Assembly (NCBI GenBank): GCA_023105745.1
Contig: JALGQZ010000002.1
Span: 43,452,997 to 43,516,996 of the forward strand
Source: Austropuccinia psidii
Taxonomy: Eukaryota > Basidiomycota > Pucciniomycetes > Pucciniales > Sphaerophragmiaceae
Length of the DNA: 64,000 nt
Reading direction: 5' to 3'
Positions 31,553 to 42,916 of the stretch are shown here, piece after piece; the stretch's first letter is position 1, and every line of letters begins with the position of its first letter. The translations under genes and the position numbers were made by a program. The notes beneath the pieces are model-generated. The model made no database searches, was not told where the DNA came from, and saw nothing but the letters and a program-made list of their open reading frames with translations.

Positions 31553-32045
31553 CTGAAGTTTAATGTCGTACAAGGACTAAATTTAGCCTTCAGGTTGCTA
31601 CCCTGTAGTTTAAAGTCATACAAGGACCAAATTTTAGCCATCAGGTTGCTACCCTGTAGTTTAAAGTCATACAAGGACCAAATTTTAGCCTTCAGGTTGC
31701 TACCCTGTAGTTTAAAGTCATACAAGGACCAAATTTCAGCCTTCAGGTTGTTACCCTGTAGTTTAAAGTCATACAAGGACCAAATTTTAGCCGTCAGGTT
31801 GCTACCCTGTAGTTTAAAGTCATACAAGGACCAAATTTTAGCCATCATGTTGCTACCCTGTAGTTTAAAGTCATACAAGGACCAAATTTTAGCCTTCAGG
31901 TTGCTACCCTGTAGTTTAAAGTCATACAATGTCCAAATTTTAGCCTTCAGGTTGCTACCCTGTAGTTTAAAGTCATACAAGGTCCAAATTTTAGCCTTCA
32001 GGTTGCTACCCTGTAGTTTAAAGTCATACAAGGTCCAAATTTTTA
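31553..32045 (-). repeat. 51-bp tandem repeat, about 9-10 units, open on both strands
   Basis: Units such as GTAGTTTAAAGTCATACAAGG recur every 51 bp from about 31605 to 32015, with a degenerate unit at 31556 and a weaker trace near 31480. Because 51 is a multiple of 3 the array stays open: a 17-residue repeat (DFKLQGSNLKAKIW) on the minus strand and another (LLPCSLKSYKDQILA) on the plus strand. It lies just upstream of the D2 pol start. Whether it is translated is unknown. I read it as a minisatellite. Confidence 0.9.
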
Positions 32046-32119
32046 GCCTTCTTTATTGTATCTGTTCTTTTATCCTTTATTTTAATCAATCCTTCTTATT
32101 TTATTTATTTTCATTATTA

Positions 32120-32275
32120 TTATTGTTAATTTTTTTTTTTCTTTTTTTTTTCTTTTTTTTTTTTGTCAGAAAATTTTTTTTTTTTTTTATGTCAGAAGTT
32201 TTTTTTTTTTTGTCGGAAAATTGTTTTTTTTTTTTTGTTGGAAATTTTTTTTTTTTTTTTTTTTTTTTTAGGAGT
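32120..32275 (+). repeat. T-rich array with GTCAGAA / GTCGGAA units (short)
   Basis: Long T runs punctuated by GTCAGAAAA, GTCAGAAG, GTCGGAAAA and GTTGGAAA. It is the same kind of array as 51900-52620, in the same orientation. Confidence 0.75.
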
Positions 32276-32330
32276 GATTAAATTTATGAGGTCCCAGTTT
32301 GAGGAGTGATGTTATATTTTCAAATGGTGT
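32268..32330 (-). pseudogene. 3' end of a disrupted D2 ORF (see 40087-40480)
   Basis: Minus-strand coding-like sequence (ATPFENITSLLKLGPHKF then stop) ends just before the T-rich array. It continues the frame of 40087-40233 when the CACTA element is removed. Tentative. Confidence 0.35.
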
Positions 32331-32333
32331 AGC

Positions 32334-32385
32334 CACCACCAGCAAATAGCTGACCTGATCCGGGTCAGGACACCCTGTCCTGAAC
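32334..32385 (+). repeat. CACTA left terminal inverted repeat
   Basis: Begins CACCACCAGCAAATAGC and contains GGACACCCTGTCC. Pairs with 40035-40086. Confidence 0.85.
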
Positions 32386-32630
32386 TTTTCCTGATCAACG
32401 CAGCAGGGTAAGTTTATTTCCCCTTTGAAAATTTGAATTAAACATCCTTTCATCTTGACTTCAGTTTTGCACAACGGTCACAGATGTTGCCCTTTGTCAA
32501 ATTGAATTTTTTGTCTTTTTACCCAACTTTGGTGAACAACAAGTCCTCTTCAAAAATCCTCCTTTGTACTTTTTCACTCAAAATATTTTATTCATTACCT
32601 TTAACATCATTTGGTATCATACAAATTCAA

Positions 32631-34448
32631 TATGAGCTTTCAAGATCACTCAACCCACAGCCGTATTATTAATCAAAATTCTCAGCCCGATATTTCTCAA
32701 ATTCTTTAAACACAAAATCAATTCATAATTGACTTGAAAAATCAGCTCCAACGTCGTGATCAGGAAGTAGAAACCCTACTTGCAAAGGTGGAGAATCTTC
32801 CAGTCAAAGTCAGCCAAACCTCCAAAAAATAAAACAGAAAGAAAGCAACACTTGAACAAATTACCATGAAACTTCTGCAAGCAAAGCTAAAAAAATTCAA
32901 AGCCCCTCCAAAAAAAAGTTAACTTCAGGTTCTAAAAGACCTGTTTTCACACCGTTGAAAACTAATAAAACAAGGCCAAACCAGCTCAACATGAAAGATA
33001 CACCTGAAGGCTTCAAGCCGACTAAAGTTAGCTTTTCTAAAACTGAATTTTATTTCTATGACATAAGAGAAAATTTTGCTGATTTTTTTTCCTCATACAG
33101 AACGCTTTTTATGCACACATAAGAATTATATGGGGTCTTATCTATGAAAAGTCGGTTCCGATTGCACCTTACCCTGCTCTTCTTAAGGAATTCAATAATT
33201 GCTTTGATGAAGTTGATGAGATACAACAAGTTACCAATAGCAGCACTGCTGTTGCTTTAATACCCAAAACAGATGTAATTACCCTTAGAGGCACTAAACC
33301 AGGTAGGAAGAAAGTTGGGCGGTAAATTGTCAATGTTCAGGAGTTTTTCATTTTGTACACCAAAGCACTACTTGCCAAGCTTGGAATCCGGCAATGGGCC
33401 CCTTCTCTGGATGAACCGATTGATACCCTTTACAATGAAGCTTGCCGAATAAGTGCAATTAAGACCTTTCGACAGGTTTCCGTTTCTGGCGCTTATCAAT
33501 TCATGAACATCAATCTCCGCTTTCTAAATAACCTCATGCTACTTGAAGCAACGTACAACCACTTTGTACATTATTTGCAAGCTAAAATTTACAAGAGAGA
33601 AATGCACGCAAATGGGAGCTATCTAAAAGACTTAGAGAAAGGTGCCATTTCCAAAAACAGACAAAGGGTTAGTTCCTAACCCTTTTTTAGTATTCCTTGT
33701 TCACTAATAGAAATGTTTTTCTTCAGCTTTGTAAGACCCGTTACAAGTTTGGAGTTGCTGAGAGTTTTCCTAAGCGGTACCTCAAGGTTTTGGCTGAGAT
33801 CGATTCCCATAGCGATGATGAGTTTGACGAAAAAGCAAAAGGTTACATAATAAAAATCTTACCATATCGCTCTAAAAATGCAACCACATTCATGCATAGG
33901 GCGGATGAAGAAATTGAGAAAGCTTCAAGAAATAAAAGAGGGAAGTCTCAGAAGCACCAATGCATCATAAGCGAAACCGCACCTGCTACAGCTTTTGGAA
34001 GGCCTCCAAATGGATTACCCATTGATTTTTTTGATCATCAATGGTTCAACAATTGCTCTCCCGCTCAAAAAACGATTCAAGCCGACACAATGAGAGTGGC
34101 TTTCTTGCTGATTCATCACAGTCCATTCGAGGAATACAGCACCCTGATAAAAAACTTAGTGACAAGAAGTTCAGTGAGAAATATTGGGATCAACTGACAC
34201 AGAAATATGACTTATCTCATGAAATTCCTGCTGATGAAGATGATGATGAATCGAACTCGGATTATGAAGATATTGAAAGTGAATCCAGCAGCAATATGGA
34301 CGTAGAATTGAATGAAGAAAATGAAGATGAGGATGAAGAAGACAAGAATAGCAATCTTGATGAAGATGAAGAGATGGCAGACAAATCTCAACCTGTAGCT
34401 TACGTTAGTAATGCAGGATACAGCTTTGACTGGGAAAACTGGCAATGA
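32631..34448 (+). pseudogene. CACTA accessory gene (rust-type hypothetical protein), three exons, decayed
   Basis: Start ATG 32631 (MSFQDHST). Inferred introns 33027-33100 (GTTAGC...ATACAG) and 33668-33726 (GTTAGT...CTTCAG) restore the frame. Exon 1 is coiled-coil-like (LKNQLQRRDQEVETLL) with stops at about 32707, 32830 and 32920. Exon 2 (IIWGLIYEKSV, LLAKLGIRQWAP, YNEACRIS) has a TAA at 33323-33325. Exon 3 (CKTRYKFG, FPKRYLKVLAEID) has a frameshift near 34105, then KLSDKKFSEKYWDQL and a long acidic tail. I remember similar hypothetical proteins in Puccinia beside CACTA transposases. The function is not known to me. It may be the second, DNA-binding protein of the element. Confidence 0.7.
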
Positions 34449-34968
34449 AATAAAAAATTTGAATTTATAAAATATTATAATTTGTAAAAATATGTTCTAA
34501 CCGACTTGAAAGAGGTTCTCTAGGGTTTGACTTCTCTAAATAGTCATACTGTATATATGAATTCTATAGATATGATATTTTGTCTGATGGTTTTTTTGTT
34601 TGACTGCTGTAGATAGCGATATTATGTGTTTGAGTGCTACTGTTTTTTATGGGTTTGGTTTTTTATACATGATAAAAATAGGAGAAATGAATTTGATATC
34701 CAAAAAAAATTTTGTTATAAATCAAATGTCAATCGTATTGAGTTTTCCATGTCAAACAATAGGCAATGTTGAATTTCCTATAGAATCATGTGATGCATAG
34801 AAGCGCACAATGTGGGAATTTCAAAAAGAAGATAATATTATGGTTTTTTTATTTCAAGTATTGTAATTCAAAATGAAATATTTAATAAAAAACATTTCTT
34901 AATCAGATAAGAATAGCAAACAAAACCGACATTTATAAAGGCAAAAATTAACTATAATAAATGAGAGG
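34449..34968. other. CACTA spacer between the converging genes
   Basis: 520 bp, AT-rich, no conserved coding signal. The two CACTA genes face each other here, so it should hold both 3' UTRs and terminators, which I cannot pinpoint. Confidence 0.5.
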
Positions 34969-37854
34969 CTAAGGGCTCATTGTGTGATCAAGAAAGGAAC
35001 CATCCCTTAAAGTTTGAACTTCAAGTCCAACCAACTTGTTTATATTCCGCACAAGTAAGCTTGGCTTAGAGATCCCTAGAGTCCAGGCTGGTAATCTTTG
35101 ATATGCTGCCAGGCTGATTATTTGGTCCATGGGTATGAAAACATAAGATCCATCACTTCCGACTTGAGCTATATTCAACGCCTCAAGAAAAGAATTGACT
35201 TGCTCAAATTCTTTGGATCTTTTGTTGATTTTCTTCAGAACCTTCAAAAGAATCAGTGGCCCTTTGTGAAGCTTTGTGGAGCCCAAATCAATGATACGGC
35301 TGACCTGGCCATAGTTATTGGATTTTCTATCTTTAAAATAAATCATATTGTTCGGCTGCAATGATGAAATCTTCATACCAATTTTCCAAAAAGCTGATTT
35401 CAAAGCTTTTGCATAATTTGGAAGCACAAAAGCATCGTTTGGGTGAGGCAAATCTTGGTAGTCTCTCAAGTTTGGGTGGGCTGATCTTAGATGTAAGAAA
35501 AGCCTGTTGTATATGTGATTTGTTAATTGGGAGATTTTTGGGGATCACATGTTTTGTGGTTCTGTTATTTCTTGCATTTGGACTTCAAGTCGTTGCCTTT
35601 GACTAAACTTTTTCATGAGTGTTTCCTCCATGTCACCTGGTGGGAAATACGAAGATTCAATTTAATCATATCTGAAGAAAGTAAAAACAAGAAACATACC
35701 AATTCAGTGGTTAGTTTTTAGACTTTGTAAAATACCCACAAGGCGTTCACCACCAAATTCCAAAACTCCCATTGGAGGACCCCACCAATCAATATGGTCA
35801 GGTAAGTGCATTGCATAGTAGTGGTTTGGTTGGAGTTTGATGTTTTCAAAAAGTTTGAATGATGTTTTTTGGTATGTCTCATAGGTTTGGGAGAATTGGA
35901 GACTGTCTTCTTTTTGAGTTATCTTGCCACTGACCAGGTTTGTACATTGTACAAGGGCACATAGGTTGATCAAAAGAATTTCGTAATTGAAATGGGCATC
36001 TTGTGAAAAGCTATAACCAACATCGAGAATTGAGAGGGGAATATAGACATTAAACAAGGCATTCCATTCACTAGCCTTCAAGGTACCACTCTTAGATTCC
36101 CCCAACTGCTTTCGCATTCTCGTTACGCCTTTCGGGACCACAACCAAACGGATGTTACTGATTAGCTTTCTCTTGATCAAATCAGATAAGAGGCCACTTT
36201 TCAAATTGCATTCTGATTGTGCAAGAGACATAACCTCAGTGCCTGAACTGGAATTGTCATTGCTATCATGTTGCTGTCCTTGATTGCAAAAGGCAAATCC
36301 CCATTGGTATTTGAAATGATGTTGAAGTATTCCCTCAAACCAGTTGTGCATGACTCCAAGCATTACATTCAACACAGGGTTCCAATATGGTAAACGGTTT
36401 AATTCTGACCATCTTATTCCGGTTGATTTTGCCAATTTTTCCCTCTTTGCTTGTGACTCCAATTCGTGATATTGGTGGGATATATTGCGAACCTCGCAAC
36501 CACTCCGGCTTTTTCCTAATTTCAAGCTCTTTTTTTTGTTTATGGTGACTTCACACCAATTACAAAGCTTATTTGCAGAATGCGACATAAAACCAGAGAC
36601 TTTGTGGGTGGCAACCACATCACCAATCAAAGCTGCAAGCTTTACCTGCACTTTACGCCCTCAAGGAAATTTGGGTGTACATATCGTAAGTCCATTGTTG
36701 AATTCAATGAGTTCTTTCACAAGAGGAACCAATACGTTTTTTATTGTCAGCATGTTGGGCTGATTTGGCCCCGGAATAATCCCTGCAAGAAATGTATATT
36801 TTGGTTGATGACGTAGGCGAGGTGGAAGGTTGAGCCAATTGAGTGCAATTACACCCATTGAGACTTGACAACCTGAAAGTTTGTTCTGCATTGGATTAAA
36901 CCAATCTACAAAGAGACTAAATCCCAAAGTCAAGCTATTATTGTTGAATTCCTTTGGGAAAATTGTTTTCCACATTGCTCCCTGCACCACATCGAAAATT
37001 GGTTCCAGTAGTTGAGTTTCTAATTTCTCTTTCCACTTTTCAATGGTCTCTTCAAGTCCAGGTATATTCAAAAACCATTTAATTCATTCAGTAAAGCTCT
37101 GGGTGACAAATTTTACCTTACGAATTCTTGGATGTGGCTTGTTGTTAGGAAGAATCTGACCATATGACCACTTTTGAGAAGGGGCCTTGAAGTCTTTGAA
37201 AAATACTTTTGCTTGGGGGTCTGGTAGTGCCCAACAAGAATGAAAGAGATCGGTTGCACATGGTTGAGAAGATGGAGAAGATTTATAGCTGCATTCATCT
37301 GGGGCCAGCTCTGCATCGTAAAGATAGTAACATTTGGAACAACATATGTATTGCTCAAATGATACGTTTAGCTGGAGTTTTTTGACGATGGTACGGATAT
37401 CATGTGGTATTGATTCTTTGAGAGTGCTTTTGATTTGATGGCGTTGATAAATGCATTCCAATATTTTTATAACTTGATCACGTGCCTTTTGACTGTTCTG
37501 TTGACTGAGACCATACTCTAAGTGGAGCCACATGACATACTCCAATACTAAAACTGTCTTCAAATAAACATTCAGTGAAAATAATAAGTGATTTCATTTT
37601 GAGAATTGCTGAGATGGGAACTTACAAGCTATCTCTGATTCTTTCATCAAATCCGATTCATCTTCTTCAGAATCCATTACAACCTCCTTTGGTTTGATCA
37701 GTTGAGGACCTTGAAAACCTTTTGCTTCTTCATTGAAAGAAATATTAGGAAACAATCTTGAAAGTGTAGCCTCAACTGGTTGATTTGCCAAACATCTAAG
37801 ATGCCTATTTTTGTGTTCTATAATGAACAAGCAGACCTTTTTGGATTCCTCCAT
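34969..37854 (-). pseudogene. CACTA transposase (Tnp2-like), decayed
   Basis: It starts MEESKKVCLF at 37854. Introns 37625-37554 (72 bp, GTAAGT...GACAG) and 35699-35637 (63 bp, GTATGT...ACCAG) restore the frame. A cysteine-rich segment (CCSKCYYLYD) comes first. The Tnp2-type core follows: FSLFVDWFNPMQNKLSG, YTFLAGIIPGPNQP, then SHSANKLCNWCEV, IRWSELNRLPYWNP and MHNWFEGILQHH. Stops break the otherwise continuous frame at 37084-37086 (TGA before IKWFLN), 36661-36663 (TGA before GRKVQ) and 35704-35706 (TGA before IG). A frameshift lies near 35480. Two of the TGAs fit CGA to TGA changes. The role of the intact protein is cut-and-paste transposition of the element. Confidence 0.85.
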
Positions 37855-40034
37855 CAGGTAACGTAACTGTGTACTGTGAGAAATTGTTGCAAGTGCAAAT
37901 TTCCATTATTTAGAGTGCGTTCGGTTGAGCTACGTGTTACTTCAGAATTAATGTTGATAATCGGTTGTAGAAAATTCTTCATTAATATTCAGATTCTTAG
38001 TTGGATGTTGATCTCTATGATAAAGGAAATTGCTCTTGTTGTTCTATAGCAATTCAATCAAGTACTTCTATTAATGTAAGTTTATTTCAATTTAAAAAAA
38101 AGACTCAACTTTTTTTATCAAAATTGATAAAGGAAAAAATTTGCTCATTGTAAGTTTGTGAACAATGTATTCTGGATGAGCATGAAGTTTTTGATGCATG
38201 CGCATGCGCTGTGAGTGAGAAGAATGTTTTTAAGTTCTGGAAGAGATTGTTCAGCTTACACAAAGGAATTTAATGAAGGATGAATGAACTCGGAAAACAC
38301 AAGATTACTGACAATGAAACTAACCTGGCACAACTCCTAGACATCCCGAAATCCTTTGAGATATTGGTGAGTTATATTAATTAAATGTAAAGATTCAGGC
38401 ACCTCAAGACGTTTCAAGCATGATATCAGTAAAAAAACCAACGAAAAGCAAGAAATTCAAAAAAAAACATGATAAGTAAAAGAAAGAGAAATAAGATCGC
38501 AGATAAAGAAAGATTGCTGGTTACCCCCTAAACCCTAACCAGCAGTGCAAATGGATATACTGCGGCATTGAATATACGATGGACTTTCAAAAAAAAAAGT
38601 TCAGTCAACCCAATTTTCTTTTTTCATCATCAGTCATAAACATTTTCAATCAAAGATATGTAAGTAGTACTCACTTTACCATTCCCATTATTCTATTTTC
38701 TCGCTCAAACTAATGTTTATTTTTATCCATTGATGTTCACTGAGGTCTCAGGATTTATTATTCATTATACTCATAGATCAATTGTGAAATAAACTAGTAA
38801 GAAAAGCTGCTTGAAAAAGGGTAATTCTCAATCCGACCAAACTTCAAAATCAATTCAGATGCTGAGGAGTTTATCTCTACATAGATACAACTAGGGCATC
38901 CATTTTAGAATACCATCAGCAATTGACTTTGTCTCCTTGTAAACTACTTAAGTTCACACGTGAGTTCTTCCCTTTCTTTATGACCCTCACTTGTTTTCTA
39001 TTTTCATTTCTCATAAATATTTGGTTTTGTTATTTATTTATATCAATAAACTGTCTTCCCCTTTCTCAATGATTTCACTGCTATTCTCAATAATCTTGCT
39101 TTACCTTACAACTTACACCATCTTTCCCACTCTTCATTTACAGGCTCACTATATATTGATTTTTTATTCATTATACCTTATCTCAAAATTGATATCAAAA
39201 ATATTCCATTAAACATTTCTTCTTTGGCATTTGGTTGTGCTTCTCTATCTTTTAGCTTTGAATAATCATATACATACATTTTTCTACTTAATTATCTTAC
39301 TCAAATTCATCTATGGATCAAATCAAACCAACGGATTCCACCCAAAACCTTGAAAGTAATTCCGAGGCTGATTTTTGGGAAATAATGAGTAAAATAAGTG
39401 ACTTGCATCCAAAAAGAACCCATCACAAGCTCCGGTTTGACGCAAGGGTGAAAAAATTTAAAATGTTGATGGCCAGGTTAAAAGCATTAGAACAAAAAAA
39501 GGTGAGATTTTTTTGTGTTTTCTTGGGCTTTCTTCATTTACCAGTTGCCTTATGACATTTAATATGCTAGACTCGTGATTTCATTGTTGCCAATGAAGAT
39601 CAGCACACACAACAGTGGTGCATAACCAATCAATCGCAAGAAAAAAAAGGGTTCTTAGCAATGGTTTTCGGGAATATTTTGAGGGGCTTGAAGGTTTTAT
39701 TTCTTAGTTTTTTCAGGAAAATATTCGTCCGTGCTTTATTTCATCTTTCTCTAATATACAAGTTTCTAATATAATACTCTTTTAGAAGGATTAATTTTTT
39801 TTCATCAAATCGTTTGTCGGAGTTGGGGTGGGATTATTTAAAATATGCAAAATAAATGAATTATTTTGTAATGGAAAATGTTATATGTATATTGTTTTTA
39901 ATGAATTGCTTACTCTAACTTAGGTGAATCAGACAAAAACCAGCATGAAGCCTCAGTTCCAAGTGCCGTATAATGTAAATAATAAAAATGAGTCTATTAC
40001 GACATTTAGAGTAACATCCTAGTGCTCAGGACAG
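37855..40034. other. CACTA right arm, mostly non-coding
   Basis: 2.2 kb, AT-rich. A short plus-strand frame 39313-39555 (MDQIKPTDSTQNLES, with LMARLKALEQKK followed by GTGAGA, a possible donor) could be an exon of a third small gene. I have no family for it. CCCTAAACCCTAACC at about 38526 is a chance-length telomere-like string. Nothing else is recognised. Confidence 0.45.
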
Positions 40035-40086
40035 GTTCTGGACAGGGTGTCCTGAGCCGCGTCAGGTCAGCTATTTGCTGGAGGTG
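40035..40086 (-). repeat. CACTA right terminal inverted repeat
   Basis: On the minus strand begins CACCTCCAGCAAATAGC. Pairs with 32334-32385. Confidence 0.85.
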
Positions 40087-40480
40087 AGTGGTTAGTGAGT
40101 CCAGGTTGCTTTCAACTTTCATCAAATTCGAAATGGGTTCAATTCCCCCCTCTGGCAGTAATTCTGCTGCCAGACCTGTCAGTTTCGGGAATAGGGTAAC
40201 CATGCTGGGTAGCATATTCTGAGCCTTGAGCAAGCTTGGTGATGCAACTTGGTATTGTTGTGTTCCTGAAGTCTGACAAACCTAACTGGTGTTTCAAATG
40301 TTGTTGTGATTGAGCCTGCTCAACCTCAATTGTGATTTCATTTGAAAGACTTGTTAGTCCCACTCATGCCTCATTGGGCCCTCTGGAAGAACATTGACTT
40401 TAGTTGGTTTTGCACTAGTCAATGCCATGTGGGTTTCAACAGGAAAGTCAGAGATGTGTGCCAAATTGTTCTCTTCTTTT
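40087..40480 (-). pseudogene. Frameshifted minus-strand coding remnant cut by the CACTA element
   Basis: Coding-like sequence continues across three frames: ENNLAHISDFPVETHMAL, then LTSLSNEITIEVEQAQSQQ, then LLKAQNMLPSMVTLFPKL and LMKVESNLDSLT at the CACTA edge, resuming at 32330. It is probably a further sense-strand ORF of Gypsy-D2 between ORF3 and pol, with helical character. I do not recognise it. Confidence 0.4.
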
Positions 40481-40930
40481 TTCTTTTTTTAGTTGTGTGC
40501 CAGTTGTATTTGTAATTGAGTTTCTCCTGCCTAATTCCACTGAGAACATTGTATTGATTTTGGGGGCTTTTATTTCTGTTTTTTTTTTTTGAGTAGGAAT
40601 TTGACTTTTCTGATAAGGATATACATTTATCCTGAGTTCTGTGTTGCTAATTGTGGCTTTATTATTTGTGTTGGTAATGCTAATTACTTATTATTAGGCT
40701 TTTTCTTTTTGTTTGGCTTTTAATATGGAAATTAGTGGCTTAAATTTGACGCCATCATTTTGCAGAGCTTTTGTACTTGCAGATCCTGAATGATTTACCT
40801 TTTCTTAATCTTGGTGGTTGATTCCTGAAGCTGACTTTTGATATATAAGAGCTATGTTTGCTCCATGAATTTTATCATAAATATCTTCCAAACTTCTGTT
40901 TCAATTTTAATTCCTAAGTGTTGGTTACTA
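40481..40930. other. No gene seen; T-rich upstream region of ORF X
   Basis: 450 bp of T-rich sequence, no ORF or repeat supported. It would hold the promoter of ORF X if that is a gene. Confidence 0.4.
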
Positions 40931-41391
40931 ATGGATCCTTCATCCTCATCATTCTTTGATAATACTGATGCTACCATGATTGATGATTGGATTGAAAAGA
41001 ATTTTCCAGTAGCTCCACTTCCTGCTTCACCTCCTGCTCTTGCATCTACTACTCCTCTTGATACTCCCCCAGATTGCCGAAGTCCATTTTTTCAATCCCC
41101 TCCTGCTTTGATTCCACAAGACAATGATGTATCTTCTGTAGACATTATTGAACAAAAGTCTTCTCCTGCTCTCAAATATTTAGATGATGATGATTCATTT
41201 GTTTCTCTTGAAAAACAGTCTTCTCCTTCACTAGTTTTTAGTATTGATGAGTCTGTTACTTTGAACAGTCTAGATAGCTTCTCTACGTCCACTTTACATA
41301 TGTTTAATGGATCTGATTCTTCTTTAGAATATCTTGATCAAGATTCACTTGAAACATTTAATGTTAATGTAGAAAATGGTTTAAATCCACC

Positions 41392-42892
41392 TGTCAGGGT
41401 GAGTCTATGTAGTAGCTAAAAAATAGTAAATACAAGCTAGTACTATGACTGTGACACGTCAAAATTAATAAAAAATGGAATCTTCAGGTCCTACTGCTAC
41501 GTGGTAACAGTGGTGATGAGTCTATTGAGGACCTGGGTTGCAATGCTCTAATATCTTTGACTGTAAAGAAACACTACAATAATTAAGTTCTAATTATATC
41601 TTTATTTATTCTAAGGACACTACTGATGAATAACAGTCTTTTCACGTAAGAATATTGGTAAGGTAAGATAAGATAAGGGGTTTTCAAGGGAAAAACCCTT
41701 CTTTTTATACCTTTCAAGACTGTCAAGAGTTATTAACTCTTCACACGTCAGAGGAGTGAAAATTTTCACTCCAGTGGTCAGTCTGTGGTTCTGGATCCTC
41801 AATTCTGACATCAATATAGACAGAATTGTGGTTTTGGAACCACAAATGATCATTCTGGATCAATACAGGGTGAAAAACTTTTCACCTGCCACGTCAGCAC
41901 TTGGATGACGTTGTTCTGGTGTCTGTATGATCAATATTAGTCATTCTAGGCGGGTTTAAGCTTTAAATAACCATTATTTTAAGTATCAAGACTGTACTGG
42001 TTGGTACAGGTTTGGTACAGGCCAGTATTGGTCAAAATACTTCCAACCAAGATATCTCAGTCAGTTTTTGAGATATCAAGAAACCAAGAGCACAGAATTG
42101 AAGGGCTTAATGGGCTCTTCAATTTGGTATGCTTCATGTTTACCCTTCTTGCAAATAGCAAAAGTTATAAGGGTTTTAAGTTTTGGGATGTATTTTTGTA
42201 CATCAGTATGAGGCTGCAAAAACTTCCATACCAGATATCTTCTTCAATTTAGAAGATATCTGTATTCTAATGATACAGTTTTGTAGTGCTTGATTAGCTC
42301 TACAGTTTGGTATATTACACTGTACAGTTGTATGAGTGTATGCCAAAGATACAGGGGTTTGTTTATTTTCTTATTTTCAGAATATCTGTATTTTGGGTAT
42401 TAAACCTTTGAACCAAGATCCCTCAGTCAATTTATGAGATACAGAGGTCTAATGTGTCCCAAATTAAAGCTCTTGTTGAGATCTTTAATTTGGTTATACT
42501 TTTGTACAGTTTTGTACAAGCCCTCTCTAACTTTCAGGGGGACTTGGTTCTGAAAATGAGGTTATATGGTATCTCCAGTTGTAGTGGTGTTACAACAACA
42601 TGGATGATATCATTGTGTAGCTCTCTATGTGAGCTTTAAGAAAAATACCATTTTGGTATAGGATAACTTAAATATGCATAAGTTAGATGAGAGGTAAAAA
42701 TAAGGGTTTTGACTTGTTTATTCTCCTCTAGGTTTCCTTATTCTGTTTGGATAAGGTTGGTGTTTAATGTAAGAGTATTGTTTTCTCTTAATTGTTACCT
42801 GTATTGACTATGTTTGTTCAATACCTGTCATACCATTATTTATGGTATGTTGGATGTCATGCTAGTGCTCTGTTTTGAGTCACAGGCTGACA
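41392..42892 (-). repeat. Gypsy-C 3' LTR
   Basis: Minus-strand start TGTCAGCCTGTGACTC, end CACCCTGACA. A minus-strand TATAAAAA at 41702-41709 is the likely promoter, repeated at 50308-50315 in the other LTR. The short frames within are not genes. Confidence 0.95.
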
Positions 42893-42902
42893 TACCCTCC
42901 CT
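42893..42902 (-). other. Polypurine tract of Gypsy-C
   Basis: GGGAGGGTA on the minus strand next to the 3' LTR. Confidence 0.85.
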
Positions 42903-42916
42903 CAAAAGAAGGCTCA

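Larger units (their letters stand above)
32334..40086. mobile_element. CACTA-type DNA transposon (7.75 kb) with 52-bp terminal inverted repeats
   Basis: Both ends read inward CACC(A/T)CCAGCAAATAGC and stay alike for 52 bp (32334-32385 and 40035-40086, 47 of 52 identical by eye). The flanks AGC (32331-32333) and AGT (40087-40089) could be a 3-bp target duplication with one later change. Inside are a Tnp2-like transposase on the minus strand and a second gene on the plus strand, both decayed. Confidence 0.85.

Noticed and set aside
31553..32045. CRISPR-like array
   Set aside because: Units are contiguous tandem repeats without unique spacers, in a eukaryotic genome.
31595..32281. 228-aa + strand ORF with 17-residue repeats
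   Set aside because: It follows from a repeat unit of 51 bp and runs into T homopolymers (poly-F). No start context or conserved use.
38523..38542. Telomere-like CCCTAAACCCTAACC
   Set aside because: Only about two units, inside a transposon. No sign of a chromosome end.
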